Source: Nanobdellota archaeon
GTDB taxonomy: Archaea > Nanobdellota > Nanobdellia > Pacearchaeales > GW2011-AR1
Reading direction: 5' to 3'
Assembly: GCA_022563455.1 (NCBI GenBank)
Contig: JADFNI010000004.1
Location: 1-40,021 of the forward strand
DNA: 40,021 nucleotides
Shown: one piece after another, positions 9,734 to 18,238 of the stretch
Layout of the letters: every line of letters begins with the position of its first letter
Numbering within the stretch: the first letter of the stretch is position 1
Position numbers and translations under genes: made by a program
Notes under the pieces: model-generated
Told to the model about the DNA's origin: nothing
The model's database searches: none
Seen by the model: only the letters and a program-made list of their open reading frames with translations

Positions 9734-10183
9734 TTGAAATTAGTTAATCGAATAATAAGTATTGGAGAGAAATACCATTTAGACCTGGGCCTTTATTTTA
9801 TTATATCTATTTGGATAATTTTAAATTATTTTTTATTTCAATATTATAATTATATTGGAATTACTTTGATTATATTTGGATATTTAATATGGATTCTTGG
9901 TTTAATTACTTTAAAGGATGCTTTTCAGATTAGGGCTGATGCGAAAATATTAATTGAGAATGGAATTTATTCTAAAATTAAACATCCAATTTACCTTGGA
10001 GGATTTATTATTGATCTGGGGTTAATAATATTTACATATCATACATTTTTATTTTGGTATTTAATAGGGTATACAATAATTGGTAATCTTATACAATTAT
10101 TTAGGATTAAAAATGAAGAAAAGATTTTACTTGATAAATTTGGAAAAAAGTATATTATGTATAAGAAAAATACTTGGTTTTAA
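9734..10183 (+). CDS. Isoprenylcysteine carboxyl methyltransferase-like (ICMT/PEMT superfamily) membrane protein
   Basis: Multiple TM helices with GIYSKIKHPIYLGGFIIDLGL and C-terminal NEEKILLDKFGKKYIMYKK motifs of ICMT-like methyltransferases; TTG start. Confidence 0.75.
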   Translation: MKLVNRIISIGEKYHLDLGLYFIISIWIILNYFLFQYYNYIGITLIIFGYLIWILGLITLKDAFQIRADAKILIENGIYSKIKHPIYLGGFIIDLGLIIFTYHTFLFWYLIGYTIIGNLIQLFRIKNEEKILLDKFGKKYIMYKKNTWF

Positions 10184-10235
10184 GATATAGATATCAATTG
10201 AACCTCAATATCCTCTGACTTCATAAGTGGATGCA

Positions 10236-10268
10236 GTATTTACTAGCAAACAATAAATACCCTTTTTT
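10236..10268 (+). terminator. Hairpin plus T-tract, candidate terminator
   Basis: GTATTTA (10236-10242) / TAAATAC (10254-10260) inverted repeat followed by CCTTTTTT. Confidence 0.4.
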
Positions 10269-10280
10269 CATTTGATTAAC

Positions 10281-11189
10281 ATGGTAGAAAATATTAAAGT
10301 AACGTTTCTTGGAACTGGTTCTTCAATTCCAACTGCGAGAAGGAATCATACAGCTGCGCTTATACAATATAAGAATGAAATGATTCTTCTTGACTGTGGG
10401 GAAGGGACTCAAAGACAATTTCGAAAGGCTAAGATTAGTATGGGAAAAATTACTAGGATTTTGCTTAGTCATTGGCATGGGGATCATTCTCTTGGGCTTC
10501 CAGGTCTTTTATCTACTATGATTATGGGAGGATATGGCAAAAATTTGAAGGTTTATGGTCCAAGAGGGAGTAAAAAGAAAATGAGAGATTTTCTTGATTT
10601 ATTTGGAATAGATCCTGGAAAGCTTCGTTTGGAAGTTTTTGAAGTTGAAGACACAGTGTTTTTTGATGAGGGAGATTTTATACTTGAAGCTAAATCACAG
10701 GACCATTCTTGTCCTGTAAATGGATATTCATTTATTATTAAAGAGAAAAATAGAATTGATCGGGAAAAATTAGCAAAACTTAAAATCCCTAATTCTCCTT
10801 TGATTGGAAAGTTGAATATGGGGGAAACTGTTGAGATTGATGGGAAAAAAATTGATGGGAAGAAATTATTGTATAAGGAGAAGTCCCGAAAGATTAGTTT
10901 TATAGTTGATAGTCGATATAATGAGAATGCTATTGCCCTTTCTAAAAATGCCGATTTACTTATTTGCGAATCTTCTTTTTCGAAGGATGAGGGAGATCTT
11001 GCACGAGATCATGCTCATATGACTAGTAAGGAAGCCGCTACAATTGCTAAAAAAGCCAAAGTACAATCTCTTGCATTAATTCATTTAAGTCAACGGTATG
11101 ATATGATTCCTAAGAAAATTTTGAGCGAGGCTAAAGAGACATTTAAAAATGTTATTGTTGCAGAGGATTTAGATGAAATTATTTTATAA
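10281..11189 (+). CDS. rnz: Ribonuclease Z (tRNase Z)
   Basis: FLGTGSSIPTARRNHTAALI, LLSHWHGDHSLGLPGLLSTM metallo-beta-lactamase motif, AHMTSKEAATIAKKA C-terminal motif. Confidence 0.95.
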   Translation: MVENIKVTFLGTGSSIPTARRNHTAALIQYKNEMILLDCGEGTQRQFRKAKISMGKITRILLSHWHGDHSLGLPGLLSTMIMGGYGKNLKVYGPRGSKKKMRDFLDLFGIDPGKLRLEVFEVEDTVFFDEGDFILEAKSQDHSCPVNGYSFIIKEKNRIDREKLAKLKIPNSPLIGKLNMGETVEIDGKKIDGKKLLYKEKSRKISFIVDSRYNENAIALSKNADLLICESSFSKDEGDLARDHAHMTSKEAATIAKKAKVQSLALIHLSQRYDMIPKKILSEAKETFKNVIVAEDLDEIIL

Positions 11190-11191
11190 AA

Positions 11192-11671
11192 TTAGCCCCT
11201 AGTAAAGATTCTTTCTAATCCTAGAGATTCTCTAAGCTGTTCTCTTCTTCTATCTGTTATCTCATGTTCCTTTTCGGAGTAATAAGATCCACAAGGTTTT
11301 CTGGATTTCGTTTCCAATCTTTCGACAATTGCTTTTGCGTCTAATTGATCTAAATAACTTGAAATTCCAAGGATGACATCTTTTGGAGCAGAATCTATGG
11401 GTTTGGAGGGATTTACTAATTTCCCTGTTGCTAGATCGACCATAATTCTATAATATCCATGTTGTGAAGAGCCTTCAATCGCCCAACGTCCTTCACTATA
11501 GGCCCTATTCAAATTTTCATCAAAACCCGTTCTTCCATCGGCCTCAAGCGCTAAATAAGGGATTCTTTGCCAGAAAACTTTTTGGGAAACAGAATATTCA
11601 TTTATTTTTTGAACAATGCTTTTAGCTTGTCGGAGTATTCCTTCCCTCATAGCTTCCCCTCGATCTTTCAT
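11192..11671 (-). CDS. Hypothetical protein
   Basis: 159-aa ORF with balanced composition; no family recognised. Confidence 0.55.
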   Translation of the reverse strand: MKDRGEAMREGILRQAKSIVQKINEYSVSQKVFWQRIPYLALEADGRTGFDENLNRAYSEGRWAIEGSSQHGYYRIMVDLATGKLVNPSKPIDSAPKDVILGISSYLDQLDAKAIVERLETKSRKPCGSYYSEKEHEITDRRREQLRESLGLERIFTRG

Positions 11672-11796
11672 GTTTCTCTAAAACTATTAGTCTTTTTATT
11701 CTTTATTGTGCCTAGATATATATTTTAGATACTTCTCGCTACAGATAAGTTTGAAGAATTTATCCATGCGAAATTAATCGGACAAAAACGCTTCAA

Positions 11797-12042
11797 TTAA
11801 GCTTTAGCAGCAGCTGACGGAGAAATGAAGATTATTGTATCGCCCCTGAGAAATGTTAATCCATAACTCCTGGTTTGTTCTCCGTTTTCTACCTCTTTAG
11901 CATTGTCTAAAACCACATTGATGTGGATGTCAAATGCTAGTAAAGTTCCGACAAATTGTTTGCCGGTTTTTAGCTGTACTAAAATCTCTTTACCTTTTGC
12001 TGAATTAAGCAAATCCAAAGGCCTTTCGATTCCATTTACCAT
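11797..12042 (-). CDS. Sm-like (LSm) archaeal protein
   Basis: RPLDLLNSAKGKEILVQLKTGKQFVGTLLAFDIHINVVLDNAKEV...RGDTIIFISP: Sm1/Sm2 motifs. Confidence 0.95.
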   Translation of the reverse strand: MVNGIERPLDLLNSAKGKEILVQLKTGKQFVGTLLAFDIHINVVLDNAKEVENGEQTRSYGLTFLRGDTIIFISPSAAAKA

Positions 12043-12163
12043 GAAGATACTCTACAAAATCTCTTTTTAAAACTTTTGGAGGAGATTTGTTGATACTAGT
12101 ATCATGGAATAGAGTTTTTTCTTTTGAAGTAACCTTTTTATATACAAAAATATTGTAGGATCT

Positions 12164-14596
12164 ATGGGGTGGTATGCATTTATTAGTTTGGCGCAAGACG
12201 GACGTATAAAGTTTTTACTCGTTTTTATCTTCGTCGCTGTTGGAATTGCATCCGTTCTTACATTTGTAGAATTTAGACTTAATAAAAGAAAAAAGGCCCA
12301 CGAAGAAAGAAGTAATGAACAGTCTTTGGTGGATTATTTGAATAGATCCTCTATGTCTAATAATACTCCTGTGGAAAAATTGAAAATATTAGATTATTCA
12401 GTCAAGGTTTATTTTAGAGATGCATTTGGATTTAAATTGAGTAATAGTTATTCTGAATTAATAAAATTATTTGAGCAAAGAGGAAAAAATAATTTAGCTA
12501 AATTTTGTAATGAAATTTTTGAAGCACATTACTCTCCCAATGAAATTAGCGAGTTAAAAGTTAAGGAATTATTTTCTTCTTTTGAAAGAATAGTTAGATC
12601 GAGTAAGAAAAAAATTGAGGATGTTAAAGATTATAAAAATGGCTTTAATAAAATTGGGAATAAATTTTCTGTTTTGACAAATTATTTTTCAAGAAATTTA
12701 AAAATTATTAAATCAAAAAGAATATCTCGAAAGGTTGAGTCTAATGTTCGAAAGAATGCTAGGGAGAATGCTAGGGTGGCTTCCTTGAATGATAAGGTTC
12801 AGCAAAGAGTATTTAAGATTCAAGAAAAAGAGGATAAAAAGAAAACGAAGATTGAATTAAATAATAAATATAAATTGGTTAGGATAGCTTATGCAAAGAA
12901 AAAGGGGGTCGAAAAGATTCAAAGAAAGAATAACAGGAGAAAGGTAGTTAATAATTTGAAGAAAGAGGCCGTCATTCAGATGTTTAATGGAGTTAGATTT
13001 GTTCGGAAAAAGAAAATTAATTTTAAAAGAAGAATTGAAAAATCAAGAGATTTGAGAAAAATTTCTAAAGAAAGAAAAAAAATATTGGCAGAGAAAAAAG
13101 AACTTTTTAGATTAAATGCTCGAAAAATTGAAGAAAGAGAAAGAGCACATTTGAGGCATGGTGTTTTATTAAAAAAATTATCTCGGAAAAAAGAAAAAGA
13201 AGAAAAGAGAAGGCAGAGAAAAGAGACGAAAGAAAGAAAGAAAAAACTAAAGAAGGCAAATAAGCTAAAAATCCTCGCAAGAAAAGATATTTTGAAGAAG
13301 CAAAAAATTGCTATTAAGGAAGAACAGAAAAGAGTTAGAAATTTACGAAAAGAACAGAAAAGAAAAGAAAAGAAAGCAAAGAGACTAAAAATCCTCGCAA
13401 GAAAAACTATTTTGAAAAGGAGAGCTGTGGCTGTTAAGGGAGAGAGAAAAAGAGTTAGAAATTTGGAGAAAGAAAGAAAAATTTTTTTAATTCTGGAAAA
13501 AAAGAAGAAGAAAAAGATAGCGAGGGAGAAAGAAAGAAGAATTAAGGAAGCTAGGGAGAAAATTTTGACAGATGAGGCAAGATATAAAAAAGAGCAAATT
13601 TCTAAAGAGAAGAGAGTAAAGTCTGAACAAAAAAGAAAAGAAAAAGAAGCCAAAAAGAAGCTGAAGATATTATTGAAAAGGCAAAGAAAGGCTCGAGCGG
13701 ATGAATTAAAAACAGAAAAACAGAGAAATCTTTTAGAAAATAAGAGAATTCGTCAGATAAAGCTTAATGAAATAAGGATTAGCAGAGCTAAGGTTATCAA
13801 AAGCGAAAAATCTTTTGAAAAAAGAGAGATTAATTCTAAGAAAAAATTAGGATTTCTTTTAAAAAAATCTAAATTGTTAGATCTAACACAGGGCAAAAGT
13901 GAAAGAAGTATACAATCTGAAATTTTGAAAGATGAAAAACAGCTTGGAAAGAAAAATAATTTTTGGGCCTTTGATCTTTTTAAGAAGATTAAGAAAAGGA
14001 ATGGACAAAGAAAAATTGCACGAGATCTTTCTAGAAAGAAAAAATTAGCCGAAAAAATTCGAAAAAGAAATATAATCCAAAAGGCTAAACAGAACAAAAA
14101 AATTGAAATTCAAAGAAAACGTGAACAAGCGACTGCCTTTAAACTTGCACAGAAAAAATTAAAAGATTTTGATAAAAATAAACAAAAAGAGATAAGGCAA
14201 AAGATTAAGCTTGCAGGAATATTGAAAAGAAAACGAGTTAGAGATCAAAGAAAACTTGACCGGAAAAAGGAGAAGTTATTAAAAAAGGAGAGAAAGCGAA
14301 AAGAAAAGGCTTTGAGGATCCAAAAAAGGGAAGAGGCTAAGACTCTAAAGAAAGAGCTTTTGGAAGTGAGGAAGAAGGCACTTGAAAAAAGGAAGCGTGA
14401 ACTAGGTGTTCAAAATAAGCTATCAGCAGCAAAAAAACTTGGAGCAAAAAGAGATAGTTACTTGAAAAGTAAATTGTTAAGAGAGAAAAATAAGAAAATG
14501 AAAGATATAGCATCTCGAAGACAAAAAATTATTAAGATTTATCCTATTGGGAGCCTGGAATGGATGAAGGAATTAGATAGAAATTCTAGGAAATGA
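12164..14596 (+). CDS. Single-TM, extremely Lys/Arg/Glu-rich long helical protein
   Basis: N-terminal TM (FLLVFIFVAVGIASVLTFVEF) followed by ~750 residues dominated by K/R/E with essentially no Pro; continuous 810-codon ORF. Confidence 0.85.
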   Translation: MGWYAFISLAQDGRIKFLLVFIFVAVGIASVLTFVEFRLNKRKKAHEERSNEQSLVDYLNRSSMSNNTPVEKLKILDYSVKVYFRDAFGFKLSNSYSELIKLFEQRGKNNLAKFCNEIFEAHYSPNEISELKVKELFSSFERIVRSSKKKIEDVKDYKNGFNKIGNKFSVLTNYFSRNLKIIKSKRISRKVESNVRKNARENARVASLNDKVQQRVFKIQEKEDKKKTKIELNNKYKLVRIAYAKKKGVEKIQRKNNRRKVVNNLKKEAVIQMFNGVRFVRKKKINFKRRIEKSRDLRKISKERKKILAEKKELFRLNARKIEERERAHLRHGVLLKKLSRKKEKEEKRRQRKETKERKKKLKKANKLKILARKDILKKQKIAIKEEQKRVRNLRKEQKRKEKKAKRLKILARKTILKRRAVAVKGERKRVRNLEKERKIFLILEKKKKKKIAREKERRIKEAREKILTDEARYKKEQISKEKRVKSEQKRKEKEAKKKLKILLKRQRKARADELKTEKQRNLLENKRIRQIKLNEIRISRAKVIKSEKSFEKREINSKKKLGFLLKKSKLLDLTQGKSERSIQSEILKDEKQLGKKNNFWAFDLFKKIKKRNGQRKIARDLSRKKKLAEKIRKRNIIQKAKQNKKIEIQRKREQATAFKLAQKKLKDFDKNKQKEIRQKIKLAGILKRKRVRDQRKLDRKKEKLLKKERKRKEKALRIQKREEAKTLKKELLEVRKKALEKRKRELGVQNKLSAAKKLGAKRDSYLKSKLLREKNKKMKDIASRRQKIIKIYPIGSLEWMKELDRNSRK
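13265..13504 (+). repeat. 120-bp (40-aa) diverged tandem repeat inside the K/R-rich CDS
   Basis: CTAAAAATCCTCGCAAGAAAA occurs at 13265 and 13385; protein LKILARKDILKKQKIAIKEEQKRVRNL... vs LKILARKTILKRRAVAVKGERKRVRNL... Confidence 0.8.
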
Positions 14597-14626
14597 TTAT
14601 TTAAACTCATTTTTACTTAATTTATT

Positions 14627-15961
14627 ATGCAAAAGAGATTGATGGTCATACTAAATGTTCTAGTTTTATTAGTGCTTATTGGTTTTTTGGTGTATATTAT
14701 TAGTATTTTTTCGGAGGAGGGTGATGGTGATGGTTTAGTTTTGGAGTGTATTGATGTTAATAATGTTGTTAGTTTTATTTATGATGCTTGTTATGATGCG
14801 TTTACGAAGAATATACTTTTGGAAGTTCGACGAGGTCAAGATTACTACAATCTTCGAAATTTTAAATTTTCATTTTTTGATTTTTCTCAGCAATCTTATA
14901 TTTTAGATGATATTCCCGTTGTAGGAGGTGTTAAAGCTTATAAAATTCCAAGTGAAAAAAATCCTGGAAATATGGAAGTCATTTTAGGAGTTGTAAAAGA
15001 TTTTTCTGCTCCCATATGTGGAGAGCCTCGAAGGATTTTTGTAAAGTATTGTCCTGATGGAATTTCTGAGGATGGAATTTCGGTTACCATTAGTCCTTTT
15101 GAGGAAAGTAAGGTTGAGGATTTTGTTGAGATTGTGAAATATTCTAGGGAAGACTCTGATATTTTATCTTTGGATCTGGTTGAAAAAGAAAGAATTTGGA
15201 AATCTAAATGTGAGTCTCGATGGGAATGTAGTGCTTGGGAATCTTGTGTGGATGGTTTTCAGAGGAGGACGTGTGATGATTTGAAAGAATGTTTTATTCC
15301 AACAGGTTCTCCTGAAACTGTAAGGAATTGTGATGGGACTTGTACGGAAAAATGGGAATGTGAATGGGGCAAATGTAGTGCAGGATTTACCAAACCTGTT
15401 TGTAAGGATAAAAATAGGTGTGGAACAAAATTTGATTTGCCAGGTCCGTTAAAATGTGCTGTGGGTAGAAATAAATGTGTACCTGATATTACTTGTGGGG
15501 TTTGGACCGAATGTGCTGTGGACTACAATTTTTTAGACCTTGTTGGGGGCGTTATTAGTGAACTTGATGGACTTAAATCTAGAGTTTGTAGAGATCAAAA
15601 TCAATGTGGAATTGATATAAATGAAGTTAGGTCTTGTTCTATTGGGGTGGACGTTTATACAAAAAGAATAGATAAATGTGGGAGCAGCTATATTGGTGTT
15701 TATGATAGGCTTGACAATCGTCTTATTGCTAGTGTTGAAGAGGGAACTGATGATAATCCATATTTAAATATTAATTTAGATACCGAACTTGATAGTCAAT
15801 ATTGTCCTTATTGTTTTGATGGAATTAAAAGCGGGGATGAAGAAAAAGTTGATTGTGGAGGAAGTTGTAAGTCTTGTTCTGAGAAATATAAAAAGATTAG
15901 TTTTAGTAAGAAAGGTTTTTGGGACTTGATTGGAGATTGGATTAAGAGGTCAATTACATAA
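14627..15961 (+). CDS. Membrane-anchored cysteine-rich surface protein with thrombospondin-type-like motifs
   Basis: N-terminal TM; repeated W-E-C-S-x-W-x-x-C motifs (SRWECSAWESCVDGFQRRTCDDLKEC; EKWECEWGKCSAGFTKPVC); CFDGIKSGDEEKVDCGGSCKSC motif. Confidence 0.8.
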   Translation: MQKRLMVILNVLVLLVLIGFLVYIISIFSEEGDGDGLVLECIDVNNVVSFIYDACYDAFTKNILLEVRRGQDYYNLRNFKFSFFDFSQQSYILDDIPVVGGVKAYKIPSEKNPGNMEVILGVVKDFSAPICGEPRRIFVKYCPDGISEDGISVTISPFEESKVEDFVEIVKYSREDSDILSLDLVEKERIWKSKCESRWECSAWESCVDGFQRRTCDDLKECFIPTGSPETVRNCDGTCTEKWECEWGKCSAGFTKPVCKDKNRCGTKFDLPGPLKCAVGRNKCVPDITCGVWTECAVDYNFLDLVGGVISELDGLKSRVCRDQNQCGIDINEVRSCSIGVDVYTKRIDKCGSSYIGVYDRLDNRLIASVEEGTDDNPYLNINLDTELDSQYCPYCFDGIKSGDEEKVDCGGSCKSCSEKYKKISFSKKGFWDLIGDWIKRSIT

Positions 15962-15968
15962 CTTTTAG

Positions 15969-16055
15969 CAGTATCTCAATTGAGATACTGAGCGGCAATT
16001 TTTTCTGCTGAAAAATTGCACATTCCACTTTTCCATGAGGTATGACCCTGGAAAA
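15969..16055 (+). other. Three consecutive inverted repeats (structured 3' region or ncRNA candidate)
   Basis: Perfect 22-bp palindrome CAGTATCTCAATTGAGATACTG (15969-15990); GCAATTTTT/AAAAATTGC (15995-16019); TTTTCCA/TGGAAAA (16029-16055). Confidence 0.55.
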
Positions 16056-16210
16056 ATGAGATATTTTTGATCTGATCTGCTTAAGGGATTTGTCTATAAG
16101 GGTTTTTAAATTAGAAGTCTTTTTAAATGAATTTTGTTAGAAATTATTATAATGGCTTTTCCAGAGCAATTAAAAACGTAAATGTTTTGTTTTGGTTAGT
16201 CGTTTTCAAT

Positions 16211-16282
16211 GGCTCTGTAGCTCAGCGGTAGAGCGCCGCTCTCATGAGGCGGAGGCCGGGAGGTCAGCACTCCCCAGAGCCA
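16211..16282 (+). tRNA. tRNA-Met (CAT) with atypical T-loop GTCAGCA
   Basis: Acceptor GGCTCTG/CAGAGCC, D-arm AGCTCAGCGGTAGAGC, anticodon arm CCGCT CTCATGA GGCGG, T-stem GGGAG/CTCCC. Confidence 0.85.
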
Positions 16283-16333
16283 TTTTTCTTTTTCAAAATA
16301 GTTATAAAGGCTATTGTAGTTTATCTAAATAGA

Positions 16334-16663
16334 ATGGTGTTTGGAATATTTAATGAAAGTCTTAATAATCTTTTAGGCATTTTGCCTCCGTATTTTTCTG
16401 AGAATGTTGAGTGGTTTCTTGCTATTTTGAAAGCTCTTGGAATTTTGGCAGTTGTTTATTTGTCATATCTTATTACTATGGTCTGCCTTAATGTTCGTAA
16501 AGTTAGGCAGCTTGGAAAAATTAGAGCGCGTATGGAGAATATTGATTCTAAATTGGACTTGTTGATTAAGAAAGAAAAGATTAGAGTTCCTAAGAGCTTA
16601 ATAACGGTTTCTTCTACAAAGGTTGGGTTTTGGGAAAAGATTATGAAAAGATTTTCAGAATAA
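16334..16663 (+). CDS. Small single-TM membrane protein
   Basis: ATG at 16334 (the listed ORF start lies inside the tRNA); TM LAILKALGILAVVYLSYLITMVC then basic tail. Confidence 0.65.
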   Translation: MVFGIFNESLNNLLGILPPYFSENVEWFLAILKALGILAVVYLSYLITMVCLNVRKVRQLGKIRARMENIDSKLDLLIKKEKIRVPKSLITVSSTKVGFWEKIMKRFSE

Positions 16664-16665
16664 TC

Positions 16666-16971
16666 CTAGGGGTTTCTCTTAAGAATGATCTCCATTGTGG
16701 AAACATTTATTGATTTTCCTTCTTTGTTTTCGAATTTTTCGCTTCCGATTTTTACATCTTCTACAGAAATATTTTTATCTGCGAGAAATTTTCTTCTTGC
16801 AATTTCTGCTACATCAACAGCCTTTCCAATAAATTTTCCGCGTGATTTTATAATTACTTTTACTGCATTGTTTGTTGTAAATTGCATAACAACTCCAGTT
16901 ACGTAGTTGATAAATGGTTTTCCTCCAATAAAAACAATGTTTTCTCTAGTTTTTTTTAAGTTTTCAGTCAT
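16666..16971 (-). CDS. albA: DNA/RNA-binding protein Alba
   Basis: NIVFIGGKPFINYVTGVVMQFTTNNAVKVIIKSRGKFIGKAVDVAEIARRKF is the Alba fold signature; ATG 16971 adjacent to the upstream S17e stop. Confidence 0.93.
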   Translation of the reverse strand: MTENLKKTRENIVFIGGKPFINYVTGVVMQFTTNNAVKVIIKSRGKFIGKAVDVAEIARRKFLADKNISVEDVKIGSEKFENKEGKSINVSTMEIILKRNP

Positions 16972-16972
16972 C

Positions 16973-17182
16973 TTAATTGTTGTCAGTGTCATCGATAATA
17001 GTTTTCTTATTTTTTTTAAGTCTTCCGATATATCCGGCTATTTGATTTCTCATTCTTTTGCTTGGTAGGATACTCCCAAGTACCTTTTTATTTTCTTCGA
17101 ATGTATTCTTGAATGAATCTTCGGAATTTTCTAAAAGTTGCCTTGAAGTTCTCTTAATCAATTTAGTTTTGATTCTTCCCAT
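16973..17182 (-). CDS. rps17e: Ribosomal protein S17e
   Basis: MGRIKTKLIKRTSRQLLE...F..NKKVLGSILPSKRMRNQIAGYIGRLKK matches archaeal S17e. Confidence 0.93.
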   Translation of the reverse strand: MGRIKTKLIKRTSRQLLENSEDSFKNTFEENKKVLGSILPSKRMRNQIAGYIGRLKKNKKTIIDDTDNN

Positions 17183-17319
17183 ATTTTAACTTACGATTAG
17201 GGCTTTAAAAGTATTATGGTTGCCGTTCTTTGTATTGGGATAGTTTTGTTAAAATTACTAAATGAAGTTATGAATAGATTTTGTATAATTATTTTGATCT
17301 AGGTTTATCATAGGCCTCA

Positions 17320-18192
17320 TCACATTACTTTCAATTTTATTAGGTGATTATTTTGGAGCAATTCTTTTATATTTTTTGGAGGCTCTTTTCGAATGATTAA
17401 AAGACATGGCATGTTGTTGTAGTTTCCTTGCTGAAGACATGAATTTATTTCTTCTTTTGAAATAGTCATTTTGTTTTTTGCTATTAATAAGAAATTTATA
17501 TCTCCTAGTGTTGTGGATATATTGACTTTTGCTACTATTTCCTTTTTTTCTGTTTTGATTTCTTTTAAAAATTCAATTTTTTCAGACTTAAGATATTCTT
17601 TTAGCTCAATTAAAAATTCTGGTTTTTGAATTTTAACGCTTTGGTTTTCTTTATTAAATATTTTTTCTATCTTTTTGGATTCTGTTTTTTCTTTAGGAGT
17701 TTCTTCCTTGGCTCTTGACTCAGTTTTTTCGGAGGACTTTAACTCTTCTTCAGAGGTTTCTTCTTTGTTAATTATATTTTTGATCTCCTCTTCGGGTGTG
17801 AATGCATATCTCCAAGCAATTTTATCTTGTAGTCTGAATGGTTTTGCAAAATCCTTGAGATCTCTAAGGGCCACTCTTATTCTTGGTTCTTCGGATTCGT
17901 CTATGAGGATTTTCTTTTCTTTTAACCTCATGTAAGCTTCTTTTTCAATAGATCTTAAATGTTCTACCTGATCTTCTAATTTTTTTTCTTGGCCTGGAAT
18001 TAAATATAACGGTGAAGCACCAATTTTCATATGGCTCATTTTTATATCTTTAGAATTTAGGAGTTCTGATAAAATGGCTGACGCAAAAACTGGATCCATT
18101 TCTATTGTTTTTGCAATTCTTACAGGAATTGAAGGACCTACGAGTTTTAGGTGAGACAATATTTTTTCTTTTTTTTCTTTTATATCTATCAT
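17320..18192 (-). CDS. Conserved-looking winged-helix-type N-terminal domain protein of unknown function
   Basis: MIDIKEKKEKILSHLKLVGPSIPVRIAKTIEMDPVFASAILSELLNSKDIKMSHMKIGASPLYLIPGQEKKLE looks like wHTH; charged linker; C-terminal nuclease-like alpha/beta segment. Confidence 0.55.
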   Translation of the reverse strand: MIDIKEKKEKILSHLKLVGPSIPVRIAKTIEMDPVFASAILSELLNSKDIKMSHMKIGASPLYLIPGQEKKLEDQVEHLRSIEKEAYMRLKEKKILIDESEEPRIRVALRDLKDFAKPFRLQDKIAWRYAFTPEEEIKNIINKEETSEEELKSSEKTESRAKEETPKEKTESKKIEKIFNKENQSVKIQKPEFLIELKEYLKSEKIEFLKEIKTEKKEIVAKVNISTTLGDINFLLIAKNKMTISKEEINSCLQQGNYNNMPCLLIIRKEPPKNIKELLQNNHLIKLKVM

Positions 18193-18238
18193 TAAAATAA
18201 GACTTTCAGGGAGATTATAAATTTAGCGGGGGTGGAGA

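Noticed and set aside
12976-14097. Minus-strand ORFs (225 aa and 114 aa, F/L/S-rich) opposite the K/R-rich CDS
   Set aside because: Antisense of Lys/Arg/Glu codons automatically yields long Phe/Leu/Ser-rich open frames; no independent coding evidence.
16152-16181. Ten-codon ORF MAFPEQLKT*
   Set aside because: Too short and with no supporting context; overlaps the probable tRNA promoter region.
16244-16333. N-terminal part of the listed ORF starting inside tRNA-Met
   Set aside because: The start overlaps the tRNA; ATG 16334 is the plausible start.
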